Shown here: positions 22,991-34,261 of the stretch, piece after piece
Layout: every line of letters begins with the position of its first letter
Position numbering within the stretch: position 1 is the first letter of the stretch
From: Gerris lacustris
Taxonomy: Eukaryota > Arthropoda > Insecta > Hemiptera > Gerridae
NCBI GenBank assembly: GCA_951217055.1
Contig: OX578279.1
Coordinates: forward strand, 25,446,173 to 25,510,172
Direction: 5' to 3'
Length of the DNA stretch: 64,000 bases
The notes under the pieces: generated by a model
What the model was told of the DNA's origin: nothing
The model's database searches: none
What the model saw: the letters and a program-made list of their open reading frames with translations, nothing else
Made by a program: the position numbers and the translations under genes

Positions 22991-23872
22991 TGCCTAACTG
23001 GGGGCCCCTAACATCTTAAATTTACTTTTGCCCCATATACTTTTGCCTATATTATTCGATAATAAACTCTACATAAACAATATTTTCACGATGCAAAATT
23101 AAATAAGATCTTAATTTTTCATTTTAATGCAGATCAATTAACATAATGTATTTGAGTTCGGAACGTAAAATTATAATATGTTGAATATGGTATTTAATTT
23201 TATTGTCATTTATAGTTTATTAGCTTTTATATTTAAAAGCTTTTTATAATTCACTTCAAATTTTCATTATTGCTTTAATAAAATTTTATTATTTTCGCTG
23301 CTGATTAATTAGTCTTGAAGAGAAGGGAAAAGGGCTTGGGTTGTTAAATTTCATATAGTAATTGCCTTTTGGTAGGACGCAGTTAAACTAGTTATTAACG
23401 TCTCATATAGCGTAGAAGGGCTTTACTAATTTCACAAGACATAGAGGGACCGTTTAGTGCCTTGAATGTAATTAAGAAGGTATAACTACCATGGTAGAAA
23501 ACCTTAAGGAATATGAGGGGGACACTTTTAGTTAGCAGGACCAACTTGTAACGTTTTAGAACCTTCTAGTGTCATTAACAGTATTATTAAAACTTTTTAT
23601 CACTGCCGGGAAGCTTTTCTGAAAGGCTGAATTAATTTTATAGTGGTCTTACTAAGGTGTTAGTTAATATTGCTAGGTTCAAAAAAAATGTCGTACGTGT
23701 TACAGTTATACACATTCTTACTTACTCATGCAGTAAGTTAGAATTTTACTATTATTATGCATTTAATGTGGGCATCTGTTATCTCAAAGATTTTGTATTT
23801 GCATTTTTGGTTTTAAAAAAAAAATGTGGAAATGTATCAAATGAAATTTTTGTGGCATTTCTACTATTTTTT
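22991..23872. other. No gene seen; AT-rich
   Basis: A 99-codon frame (23657-23956) overlaps the MITE end and has a low-complexity hydrophobic translation. It is not called. Confidence 0.55.
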
Positions 23873-24093
23873 AGGGTCTCGTTGGTAAAACCAAAAAAAA
23901 GAAACCCTTCGGGTTTCGTTCCTGAATCTGTCGGTCAATCTGTACGGTTCCAATAACTTTTGAATCAAAAGAGATAGAATCATTAAACTTTCAAGTATTA
24001 AAGATCGCTTTGACGTGTACACAGGAAAAATACAACGGATTCAATATTGTAAGTTGTTCAAATTCAAAATGGCAGATAATTCATGTCAGGCAA

Positions 24094-24125
<32 letters not shown>

Positions 24126-24532
24126 AGTATACAATTAAAGGTATTGAAGGTTAGATTACGAAAATATATAACTTGTGAAAGTTTAATTTTTGATGCCATA
24201 ATGACAAAAAAATCAAATTTTTTTTTGTGTGTGTGGCTCCCCCCCCCCCCCCCCCCCCCCAAATAAGAATAGCAGTTTGATCTGAATAACTTTAAATCCA
24301 AAATGCCGTATAATTCCTGTCACGGAAAAAAAAATTCTTTTAAATTTTGAGTGGAGTATCAAATGAAAGGTATTGAAGAGAAGATTATAAAAATATAAAC
24401 ACTTGTGGAATGTGATTAATTTTTCATGCCTTTTTGTCAAAAAACTTCAACATATTGCGGGCCTCCCCCCCCCCCCCCCCCCCCCCTATACTAATATAAC
24501 GAAATTCGTGTTCATAAAACCAACGAAACCCT
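23873..24532. mobile_element. Terminal-hairpin MITE with internal duplication, 660 bp
   Basis: The left end AGGGTCTCGTTGG is mirrored at the right end by CCAACGAAACCCT (one mismatch). A second mirrored copy (AAACCCTTCGGG) lies about 25 bp inside the left end. The interior contains two related units of about 235 bp: CAAAATGGCAGATAATTC near 24066 and CAAAATGCCGTATAATTCC near 24299. Each ends in a long poly-C run (22 C at 24239-24260; 21 C at 24466-24486). Proline- and glycine-run frames here are translations of the poly-C. Confidence 0.75.
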
Positions 24533-25020
24533 TTTTACCAGCCAACTTATTAGCTCTAGTAGACTAATAAAATCAATTCTTGGCAATCTTCGATTTTTTT
24601 AACTTTCACCAGATTTTATAAGAGGTCATGAATTATGGCACGTGCTTGAACCAAAATTTTTGCGACAGTCTTTTTAGATTAGATCGTCTGCAATAATAAT
24701 ATTGTTTTATTATTTTGAATTTTATATGTTGTGTTGTCGAGTTATGTGATATTTTGTCGTTTATACAAACATATTATGTGATATTTTAAGTTGTGGTCAC
24801 ATTCATTTAGACATAAATCAAGGACCAATAATGGTTAGACTTGTAAAAATTCACGATAGCATCTATTGTTAAAAAATGTCATCACTGTTTTATTACCATC
24901 TACTTTATTGTTTCTATTATTTTACTCATTGTTAGATGGTAGTTTTGATTTTTGTTAATAATTTTATTTTTAAACCTCTAACACTAGCTTTTTTATGTTT
25001 TTTAAATGTGTACAGCTTAA
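24533..25020. other. No gene seen; AT-rich
   Basis: No supported feature between the two MITEs. Confidence 0.55.
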
Positions 25021-25649
25021 TTAACCCGTAACTGGTGAGGTGCTTTTTATGTTACTTAACTGGTGAGGTTGGGTTACAGATACCCAGAACTTTTCCCCCC
25101 TCTCAGCAAATTTACTAGTTGGGATAAATAACAAATAGCTGCATATTGTATTAATAGTAACTTTTATTTATAATCTAAAACAATTCTTTGCACATAAAAA
25201 CTAAATGGGGCCAACAAATAAGAAAAGTAAAAAATAATAATAAAAGCACGATACAAATTTTTGTATTGTTTAATTTAAATAATTTGAATATTTTAATTAA
25301 AATTTGGAGGAAATATTATTATATTTATGAACTTTAATGTTAATACTAGTAAAATAATTAAAAATTAAATTGTTATATTATAAAACCAGTTTTTACAATA
25401 CATAATACATAGTAAAAAAGAGTGACTTAACTGGTGAGGTTGGGTTAGGAATACCTTGAATTTCTGGAAATAGCCCAAAAACAAAACAACTCACGTTTAG
25501 CGCAACCTAAGATCTTCAAACCAACAAGACAGTAAACTGATTTGAAGGTACATAAAAGGACACAGGTCCCACCCTAACCCTCAAGTGATAATTTATCAAC
25601 AAAGTATTCCATGGGTATCTGACACCCAACCTCACCAGTTACGGGTTAA
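25021..25649. mobile_element. piggyBac-type MITE flanked by TTAA
   Basis: TTAA at 25021-25024 and 25646-25649 flanks perfect 17-bp terminal inverted repeats (CCCGTAACTGGTGAGGT). TTAA duplication with CCC termini is diagnostic of the piggyBac superfamily. The subterminal phrase AACTGGTGAGGTTGGGTTA recurs near 25059 and 25429 and is mirrored next to the right end, probably transposase binding sites. The 621-bp interior lacks a transposase, so it is non-autonomous. The perfect termini suggest recent insertion. Confidence 0.88.
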
Positions 25650-26394
25650 GCAAAATAAATAATTCTTGTTTAGACTATCATATTAAGGCTTTGAAAAATA
25701 GTGAACAATATGAAATATTGTCGGTAAAATGCGAGCTAATTTTCTTAATTTCTATCTACATTTGCGACTATAATTGTACATTATAATATGTACAAAATAT
25801 CAAGCGTGTGTTTGGCTGGTCCAAGCCGCAACTAAGCTATTGCGGCAACAAGTATTATTAACAGGTACGGGTACATGTACAATTTATTAGAATGTAAAGA
25901 TTATTATTAGTGAGGTCATTCAGTAGATAAACTAATAATTTTTTTACGTGTTTTGCCATTTGACCTGGACACGTAAAAAACCTCATCCACAGGCTGAGGT
26001 AACAGAAAGTAATATTGGATACCAAACCACATTATAACATGTAGAAGTAGTGTGGGACTTAGTGAAAGAGAGTGAGAGATAGTGAGATTGTATTTGCGGG
26101 TTATGAGAGAATGTGTCTGTATTAGACCTTAACATAAATTGAAAATAAATATGTATTAACAAGTTATGTAACGTATGTTATCGAATTACTCGTCGGACTG
26201 AGTTACTTCTTCTCATATAAGATGTAAAACCAGTGAAGAAGTATATACTTATACTTATGTTATTTATTCACACATTTCCCATTCCATTTATATTCACTTT
26301 CTTCATCACTTTATTATATATTTGTTTTTTATTTAGAATATTCATAAAGCCGTCCAGGATATATTTTCATCAAACCTTCCAAAACGTGCTAAAG
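25650..26394. other. No gene seen
   Basis: AT-rich. A short inverted repeat of TTTTTTACGTG occurs at about 25941-25981. Nothing else is supported. Confidence 0.5.
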
Positions 26395-26965
26395 AAAAAA
26401 TAAAAAATCGGTCTGAGACAACTCAGACAAACTTTCTCATATACGAGTCTCATAATTACGTGTTGTTCGATTTATTAGTTTTCGAGTTTTTGGATGTTCA
26501 TTTAAATGTTATTGAATATATTGTCTAAATTTATCATAAAAATAACTTCTCCTTGGTGTAGAATAGAACCCAACCTCTCTCCGTCCGCGTTTATGGCTAT
26601 TTTTCCGGGAACTAGATTTTTCCCGGGAAAAGAGCTTATATAATTAGATTCGTATTTAAATGGACTACATTTCAGAATTTTTTAATCAGAATCGTCAAAA
26701 CCTCTTTCGAGAAATCATTTTTAGGGGGTTTTAGGGGGATAGCTAGATAATTTGAGTTTTAGGGGGATAGCGCCGATTTCGCCTCGGGGTATGATTTTTC
26801 TGAACAAAATCGGCCTAGTAGTTTAGGCTCCACACACCTGTCTGTGCAGACGACAGACACACTATTTGGACTTAAGGGACCTCAAATCGTGTAATTCCGT
26901 CAAAATCTCAAAATCGAATTTTCGCGCAATCTCAGTACTTTCTCTTAATATGAGAGAGTAAAAAC
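26395..26965 (-). repeat. Dispersed repeat R2
   Basis: On the minus strand it shares with 28612-29210 the phrases TACCCCGAGGCGAAATCG, GGGACCTCAAA and a 3' end reading GAGAAAGTTTGTCTGAGTTG then TCTCAGACCG. A GGTTGGGTTCTATTC phrase resembles a Pol III box B, but no box A is seen. No coding capacity. Confidence 0.65.
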
Positions 26966-27945
26966 ACGAAAACCTGGTTTTGATAAGTTGGAATATTATT
27001 TTTATTAGTTCTAATGATTGAGATTGAAAAGAGATTTTAATACATCGTTAGTTCTTCTATACTAATTTAGGATAGATAATATGAAGTTTTAACATTCGCA
27101 ATTATAGTACGTACTCAGAACAGTAATATACTATTTCTGAGGGTTCTCAGAGGAGCATTTTTAGGGCCGTTATCTCCGTCAAAAAATATTTTAATTAAAA
27201 AGTATTTTGGTTCCATTATTTCATTTTGATTATATAAATGCATGATAAAAGTACTTTTCATTTCCATGCTTCCTTTAACACATAAGTATTCTTGATTTCA
27301 CCCTCTCCCGAATGTAAATAATTACACTTTAGTGGCTTTTAGAGAACACATTATGTGCATAGATAATATAGATTTGCGTAGTATAACTGATACATAATAT
27401 TATTGATATATGTATATTATAATGGAGAGAGTGCGCTGGCCGGTATACAGTTTGAGTCGCTTTGCCGATTCTAAGTGCCCACGGAGACAACTCTTGGACC
27501 ATACATTAGTAGGAGACTGTGACCATACATCTTGATTGAATTCCATACTCGTGTAATTGATTCGAATAACACTTTGATTTTGAAAAATTAAAATTTATAC
27601 AAACTCATCCACTTCAAAATAATTATTGTCAATGTCTCGATTATTTTTATTATTAATATTACCACTTTCTTGCATATTTAAATAAGTATATCTAAGAAAC
27701 TGTCCAATGTATGTTCGCATAACTATAAACAGTAGAACCCCTGAAATTTCCTGAGACTGCTTTGAGCTGCCGCTGTGTTTCTTAAAACCCTATGAACCTG
27801 TCCCATTCTCAGTTGTATGTAATGTATTTCCAGCAATACAGTATCTTTATACCTGCCCCTTCATTACTATATGGAACCGATTCTTCAATATTCTTACTTA
27901 TACGTAATTATTCGAAATCACTTTTTTTAACATAAATACCGGGTA
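26966..27945. other. No gene seen; AT-rich
   Basis: No supported feature. 27420-27540 is of more normal composition but unrecognised. Confidence 0.5.
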
Positions 27946-28435
27946 TAGTCCAGGAGATAGCGTGCAAAAAAGTGTCTGACTAACATCAAACTAGAATTTT
28001 GTACACAACCGGTGGAGAGCGGCCATGTTTCACCAATTATGGTGGACAATGTGATTTTCATGATGCTGAGTACAGTATTAGTTAGTAGACCAAAAATCAA
28101 ATCGATGTTATTTTCACACTTGATAGGTTAGTTATTCAAATATTTATTAAAATTCAACGTGGTCACCTGTCAAGGGACAAACAAACATCAACTTGATTTT
28201 CGGTCTACTAACTAATTCTGTACTCAGGATCATGAAAATCACATTGTCCACCATAATTGGTGAGACATGGCCGCTCTCCACTGGTTTGTTTTTTTCAAAC
28301 GCCTATTGCCAAGCTATGTCCCGCAGACGAACTTAGCCGACCACATATTCTTAAAAGGGGCTAAAAGATTGACTTGTATCAAAATTCTAGCTTGATATTA
28401 ATCACACACTTTTTTGCACGCTATCTCCTGGACTA
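27946..28435. mobile_element. 490-bp foldback element
   Basis: The ends TAGTCCAGGAGATAGCGTGC and the mirrored GCACGCTATCTCCTGGACTA are perfect. The mirrored match continues inward in blocks (CCGGTGGAGAGCGGCCATG, CACATTGTCCACCATAATTG, TTAGTTAGTAGACC) to about 28125 on the left and 28195 on the right. The right arm has an extra segment of about 100 bp (28285-28390). No TSD is obvious and there is no ORF. It is probably a foldback-type non-autonomous DNA transposon. Confidence 0.85.
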
Positions 28436-28611
28436 CTCGAATCGGAAAATTGTAATATACCTGTAAAATATACCATAGGAACAATTTTATAAATGTTATT
28501 AGACAATAAAAGCAAAAACCCCGATCCGGACAAGTCAGAAATCCGAACAGACTCTGGTCCCGATTAGTTCGAATTTCCGGGGATCTACTGTACTGGCTTA
28601 TGTTAAACTGT

Positions 28612-29210
28612 TATTTTTTTTACTTCCTAATATAAAGAGAAAGTATTTTGATGGCGCGAAAATTATTTTAAGATTTTGATGGATAAAATCTGGATTTACA
28701 CGTTTTGAGGTCCCTTGAGTCCATAAAAGTGGCTTTTCAAATGTCTGTCGTCTATCTATCGTCTGACTATGTGTCTAATCTACTGGACCAATTTTGACGA
28801 AATTTAGCATACACCTTCAGAAAAATTATACCCCGAGGCGAAATCGAGAAATGAATTTTAGCCCCAAATTTGAGGCCCCCAAAAACTCTGAGTGAAAACA
28901 AATTATTTGTCGAAAACCGTTCCGACGGTTTTTATTTTTAAAAATTCTAAAATTTATTCCATTTAAATACAAATCTAACGAAATAAGCCGTTTTCCTGGG
29001 AAAAGTATAGTTTCCGAGATATTGATATAAATATATCTGATAACGTTGAAAATCGAAAACAGAAAGTAAACAACCACCTGTGGAACGCTGTTTCAATGTG
29101 TTTTTTAAAAAAAAAAAAATTAATTAAATGAGATTATATGGAAATTAAATACAGTTTCAACAATACGAGAAAGTTTGCCTGAGATGTCTCAGACTGATTT
29201 TTTAATAAAA
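28612..29210 (+). repeat. Dispersed repeat R2, full-length-like
   Basis: Same family as 26395-26965, opposite strand. It includes TACCCCGAGGCGAAATCGAG, the GGAAAA-rich stem phrase at about 28990, and the 3' end GAGAAAGTTTGCCTGAGATG then TCTCAGACTG. The 83-codon minus-strand frame inside is antisense and unrecognised. Confidence 0.65.
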
Positions 29211-30075
29211 AAATTTCAGTTATCTTGATCCAAGTAGCGACTCATTGGATTTTTTTATCACTCAGCCTTCGGAATCCTTAAATGATAATAGCAAAGAAGG
29301 AATCTTAGAGAAACGTCAGATAACGTTATCAACTCTTAAATATGGCTCAATCTAATAAATTTATAGAATCAATCTAAAAGACCTTATTTATTCACACTTA
29401 AATTAAACTTATTTATGAGCTTATTTATTTCGACTGCCTTATTTACCTTTTATATTTAAAATTTAAAAGATTTTAAAGAAAAGGAGTAAGAGATTTATAG
29501 ATTAAGATATTTATAAGAAACATCGTGCTGCTAAAGTTAATTTTTTTATTTACGTTGTTTAAGAAAGAATCTTATTTTTTTTATATACATTGAGTTAAGA
29601 AGTGAACTTGGTGCTAAAAAGGATGCACAACAGTTATAAATCAAAACACAAGTAGCTTGACTCTAAAAACTTTACATCGATTCAAGTTTTAAGAACCTTC
29701 AGCTCTCCGGGAGTGGAAAGTGGCTTTAAAAACCCGAGGCAAAACTAGGTTACAAAAGTTTTTCTCTCAATGAAAAGGTAAAATGCCTTGAGTAGAAAAT
29801 CTTGACAAAGAACTTTAATCCTTTTCTTCTTAAGCATAATTCTTTAGACTGCATACGCTTAAGACTTTAAATGATTTAAGTAGCTAAACAGGATACCATG
29901 TTCACGTGAAAATTATGCTAGGCATTATTTCTATTTACTAAGCTTGTATCGAATTTCATATAGTAAGTTTCAAATCTACTTCAATTTTGTGTAACGTGGA
30001 TAATTTCTTAACATCGTGTTCAATCTCGCTTATTTTCAAAAGCACCTTATATCATAAAGTAACATAAATTGTCAT
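29211..30075. other. No gene seen; AT-rich
   Basis: No supported coding or repeat feature. Confidence 0.55.
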
Positions 30076-30411
30076 TATCTACGATTAATACGAAATCTAA
30101 ACATTATATCTCTGTTTAGATGCGTAGAAAGTAATTATTTTCGTAGTTGTATTCATTGCGCATGCTCGTTTCACAATTCTTCACCTTATCGCACTATTAG
30201 CGTGTTTGTTTATATTTAAAAAAAAACTAATTTGCTGTTTGTTTAATTAAAGTAATTGTTTTTTCTGTATTAATTATTAAAACCCAACAATCGTAGAAGT
30301 ACGGTACGCAATTCGTAAGAAAACTGCATTTTGCTTAGCTCGTATGTGGTTTTACTACCCTCGCTGTCGCTTAGCTGCAAACTCCACTCTCGCTTGCAAA
30401 ATGATACTTTA
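30076..30411 (+). mobile_element. Element Y, copy 1a (internally deleted)
   Basis: Begins TTATCTACGATTAATACG like the other Y copies and keeps the 5' region and the GC-patterned 3' module (TTTTACTACCCTCGCTGTCG), but lacks the ORF segment. Copy 1b follows with no spacer, in the same orientation, so this is a head-to-tail tandem. The last 26 bp of the 3' end are missing at the junction. Confidence 0.8.
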
Positions 30412-30982
30412 TCTACGATTGATACGAAATATAAACATTGCATCTCTGTTTAGATGCGTCGAAAGTGATTCTTTACGTACTTGTATTCATTGCACATGCG
30501 CGTCTCATAGTTCTGAAGAATTCCTCATCTTTACCACCCTAGAGCGGTAAAGAAGAGGAATTCTTCAGCTTTACGCACGATTAGCGAGTTTGTTTACATT
30601 TAACAAAACTAATTTGGTGTTCTTTTATTAAAGTAACTGTTTATATCGAGTTTTTAGTGAAAACAATAAGTGAATCAAGTGACTTTGACGAAAATGTGGA
30701 AAATAATACTCCTCCAGAAATAATTAATTCGGCAAAAAATACAACTCAAGAATTAATGCCATCTTTATCAAGAGAGAGATAAGAACTTACATACAGCAAG
30801 TTTATTTTTTCTGTATTTATTATTTAAATCTAACAATCGTAGATAAAGTACGGTACGCAACTCGTGCGAAAACGGCATTTTGCATTGCTCGTGTGGTTTT
30901 ACTACCCTCGCCGTCGCTCGGGTGCAAACTCCCCACTCGCATGCAAAATGCTACTTTCCCCACTAGACGCGTAATGTACTAT
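30412..30982 (+). mobile_element. Element Y, copy 1b
   Basis: It contains the 5' end TCTACGATTGATACGAAATA and a hairpin at 30513-30568 (CTGAAGAATTCCTC arms). The ORF region near 30667-30800 is broken: the start codon is ATA instead of ATG, a one-base deletion after codon 18 creates a TAA, and there is drift. CAATCGTAGATAAAGTACGG and the 3' module ending GCGTAATGTACTATT follow. The inverted 16-mer ACTTTATCTACGATTG / CAATCGTAGATAAAGT brackets the ORF-bearing part. Confidence 0.85.
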
Positions 30983-31008
30983 TCCGCACTAGACGCGTAA
31001 TGTACTAT
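30957..31008 (+). repeat. 26-bp tandem duplication of the Y 3' end
   Basis: ACTAGACGCGTAATGTACTA with flanking bases occurs twice with a 26-bp period directly at the end of copy 1b. It is consistent with repeated end joining or a second truncated copy. Confidence 0.8.
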
Positions 31009-31211
31009 TCCACGTAAATTCAAACTTCTTTATTTATCAAAGCAGCTTTCAGCCTTCATAAGGCCATCATCAGCGCCTAATCTCATTGTTCATTCGCTCA
31101 TTGATGCTCGACTTCCCGAATACATATTAGATAAGGGAGCGACTATGGAAGTCATCATTAGTTTATGTCATCACAAACATAAACTATATCTCCACGTAAA
31201 TTCAAACTTCT
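31009..31211 (-). mobile_element. Short retroinsertion with ribozyme-like core and 21-bp TSD
   Basis: CCACGTAAATTCAAACTTCT, with one further shared T upstream, flanks the insert at 31009-31029 and 31191-31211. The insert of about 161 bp, read on the minus strand, contains CTGATGA, a stem GGCCTT/AAGGCT, then GAAAGCTGC close to its 3' end, and finishes GATAAATAA. A long target duplication with a short A-rich tail indicates target-primed reverse transcription. The CUGAUGA...GAAA order is hammerhead-like, although the NUH triplet is unclear. A mirrored 9-mer (AGTTTATGT) lies near the other end. Confidence 0.6.
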
Positions 31212-31371
31212 CAGAATATAAAGGTTCAAAACGTTATGTTTCAGTAAAAGAATAGAAATGAAACATTTTACCGATACAAATATTAGTTAAATGTCTCATT
31301 ATACATAATTTCTTCGTCCAGTTTTTCATTTGTTAGTTTTTGTAGGTTTTCACGGTTACATTTATTTACTA

Positions 31372-31565
31372 ATTAATATTTATTATAAAAATAATTCCTC
31401 CTTGACGGGAAATCGAAACCAACCTCTACTCTTTTCAATTAAATTTAATTTAATTGCATATAAATATCTCGGAAACTAGATTTTACCGGGAAATGAATTA
31501 AATATATGATTCGATTTAAATTGACATCATTTTAGAACTTAATCAAAATCGTTGGAAATATTTTC
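31372..31565 (-). repeat. Dispersed repeat R2, partial (left arm of an inverted pair)
   Basis: Aligns with 26520-26720 on the same strand (box-B-like GGTTTCGATTTCC, then the GGAAA-rich stem). It pairs head-on with the next R2 fragment. Confidence 0.55.
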
Positions 31566-31659
31566 GAGGTATAATTTATTATCAAGTTTTCGGGAAGTAG
31601 TGACACTAAATTTAGAGCTAAATACGAAAGCATTTAATACGATAGAGTGATACATTTAA

Positions 31660-31934
31660 ATACAAATCTAATGATATAAGCCGTTTTCCCGGAAAACTCA
31701 AGTTCCTGCCAAAACGGCTTTGAACGCGGATCGAGAAAGGCCGAGTTCGATTCCCCGACGAAGAGCCCAGGGTTTATTTTATGAGTTTATTTTTATGATA
31801 AATTCTGACAAAATGTTTAATAATAATTAAATGTACCTACGAAAACTCGAAAACTAATGAACGGAAAACACTGAGCTAAGTAATTATGAACTCGTATATG
31901 AGATAGTTTGTCTGAGTTGTCTTGGGCCGAATTT
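31660..31934 (+). repeat. Dispersed repeat R2, partial (right arm)
   Basis: Same family in opposite orientation. It has ATAAGCCGTTTTCCCGGAAA, then GTTCGATTCCCC (box-B-like), and the 3' end CTCGTATATGAGATAGTTTG then GTCTGAGTTG. With the preceding fragment it forms a larger imperfect palindrome. Confidence 0.6.
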
Positions 31935-32248
31935 TTTCTCTTCCACATGCGTACAAACATACATTTATTTATACCTATATTTTAACTGATTTTTATGAAA
32001 TTTTGATTAATTGTCGAAAGTACTCCGCAGATAGCCCAAGATTAATTTCAACCGTCTGCGCTATTTAAATTTTGCTAAATTGATACTTCATTCATGTGAA
32101 AAATCAAAACATTTTTGTTAGATTTAAAAACTGGGGAAATTACTTAAATTTGACAACTTTAGGTTGTCAAATCATAAAATCATTATTATATTATACTAAA
32201 TAGGATGCGAGGAAGCCATGTGCCACACTAGTTGGCAGACTATTTTTT
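31935..32248 (+). repeat. Dispersed repeat R1, 3' half
   Basis: Ends GGATGCGAGGAAGCCATGTG then CCACACTAGTTGGCAGAC, the R1 3' terminus. It follows R2 immediately, which suggests nested or sequential insertion. A mirrored TTTGACAACTT/AGGTTGTCAAA occurs near 32148-32171. Confidence 0.65.
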
Positions 32249-32575
32249 TTTATTTCGGCAACAACTAAACCTAATTTTATATAAAGAATTGTTTTAAGCT
32301 GTCCCTTTTAATTCAATCAATTATTTTTGGTGTCAGTTAGGAAGAGGAAATTAAATTAACTCAACTTCTTGTTAAACGGCTATATTTCGACCATCTACTG
32401 GACATATTCATGCCTAGACCTGAGATGATTTTTAATATCTCAACTCAACTTGCTTGCTTGGTTTCGGTAAAAAAATCTTGTGTAATTAATATTGTTAACC
32501 CATCTGTATCGTAGGAGTTGATTAACATTTAAAACATAACTAATTATTTGTATAACACTTAACATCACAAAAAAT
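32249..32575. other. No gene seen
   Basis: AT-rich spacer. Confidence 0.5.
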
Positions 32576-32739
32576 ATAGTGGTAGCTGCAAGTTACCACT
32601 ATAGGTTTGTTCCAACCACACCTCAAACTAGTTTCAAACTGTACGACGCATGTGCATTAGCAAAAAACGTTCAAATGTGGTCCGATGCGCATGCGTCGGA
32701 CAGTTCCAAACCAGTTTGAAGTGTGGTTGGAACAAACCT
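32576..32739. mobile_element. Foldback element with a leading hairpin
   Basis: A small hairpin (ATAGTGGTA arms, 32576-32602) precedes a foldback (32603-32739). The outer ends AGGTTTGTTCCAACCACAC are mirrored at the right side (GTGTGGTTGGAACAAACCT), and matching continues through CAAACT and GCATGCG. The CGCATGCG-type inner sequence recalls the element at 1494-1655. No ORF. Confidence 0.8.
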
Positions 32740-32798
32740 TATATTTTTTTCCTTAGTAATATAATACTGACCCACCAAAAATAATGGATTAACTTTTG

Positions 32799-33331
32799 AT
32801 TTTGCTTCCGAGCTTACCGAAGGTAACGGAAGCATTGTGTTCACTTTTGAGAACGAAAAACTTTTATGCCTCCGATTTTAAAAATTCCAAGACAGAAATC
32901 CGTTTCAGACATCAGGGAACATTTTTGGTCTCGTGTCTGTCTGTCTGTCTGTCTGTCTGTCGGTCTGTGGGTCCGCGAATTATGAAACGTGCGACGATAA
33001 CTTGAGTAAATGTCAACCGATTTTGATGAAATTTGGTAGACATGTTCATTTTACCAATGCCCAGGACGAGAATGGAATTTCTCAATGGATTTTTAGGTCG
33101 GGGAAAAAATCTAACTTCATCTATTCAATGAGACAAACATTTTTTTTCAAATACAATTTATTAGTAAAACCAGCAGCGACACCACTATCAAGTGTTAAAG
33201 CTATTAATCGCTAAAACTATTAATAATTTTTACACAATAAACAATATAACAATAATTTTAATGTTAATATAACAATACAGTACATGATAGGATGCGAGGA
33301 AGCTATGTGCCACACTAATTGGCAGTCTATT
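32799..33331 (+). repeat. Dispersed repeat R1, full-length copy
   Basis: Begins TTGCTTCCGAGCTTACCGAA and GGTAACGGAAGC (terminal hairpin) and ends GGATGCGAGGAAGCTATGTG then CCACACTAATTGGCAGTC. The body has a (TCTG)n microsatellite (about 32934-32966) and a phrase TGATGAAATTTGGTAGACAT shared with 34262-34640. This is the best reference copy of R1 in the window, about 533 bp. Open frames of 69 and 93 codons here run through the microsatellite and encode nothing recognised. Confidence 0.75.
32934..32966. repeat. (TCTG)n microsatellite
   Basis: About seven TCTG/TGTC units inside R1. Confidence 0.9.
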
Positions 33332-34261
33332 TAACTTATCTTGACATCCTTAAAGAGTAAATTTCACTTTGCTACAAATAACAGTCCTATCAACTAATCT
33401 ACTCTAAGTATATAAATGGTATCTTAAACTAGTTTTTAACTTAACATCAACAATTCTCTATAATTGATTTCTTATTTCATCGAGATGTTGAAAGCTGTGT
33501 TAGCAAAATAGTTATTTTGAAAAAAAAGTTTGTTCTAAAACAGTGTTAATCAGACAACAGGGACTATTCAATTAGAGTCAATTAGAACAAGTGACTAGAA
33601 AGGACAAAAACAACGTTATACAAGAAGTTAAAAACGGTAAACACTAATATAAGGAGATATTTTACTTTATTTTACATGGCTTCTCCACTTAGCGGCTGCT
33701 TGTCATTCTTAAGTTTCAACCTCAGTAGGCTATATATTTCACCAAACATTTCTTAATATTATTAATATACAGAGTCCAAGAAGTAATTACACTTAGCTTT
33801 CTTTAATGGTGCTGTCCAATCATAATATTAATTTGTTTTATTATTAGAGTACACATTCTTGTAATTTGAAAAATAATGTCATTTAAATTTAATGTATATT
33901 TTAACATTTAGATAAGTCATATTTTCACACGTTCAAAAAATGTTTATAAATGTTCGTATAAGAAATTGTTGTAGTCATTAACACCTTCTAAGACTAATGT
34001 AATTTTGAAGAGGATGTTAAATAGCTTTTATCATTAATTAACACACTATGTATATAAATATATTCACAGAGGTAGGTTTATTTTTAAAAAGTAAATTATG
34101 ATGGAGGTGTAAAGCATTTAAAATACATCCTAACTTGACGAGAAAATAAATGTTGATAAACTAGATTTGAGATTGAGTTAGTTTTTCTCATTCATTTTAA
34201 TTATAATTAACACAAGATTAATAAATAACCAACCGTGTTTTCACAGTCGAAATATAATATG
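33332..34261. other. No gene seen; AT-rich
   Basis: No supported feature. Confidence 0.55.

Noticed and set aside
24015..24440. Proline- and glycine-run frames
   Set aside because: Direct translations of poly-C/poly-G runs inside a MITE.
32796..33214. 69- and 93-codon frames
   Set aside because: Run through the (TCTG)n microsatellite of R1; Ser/Cys/Leu-Val repeats are microsatellite translations.
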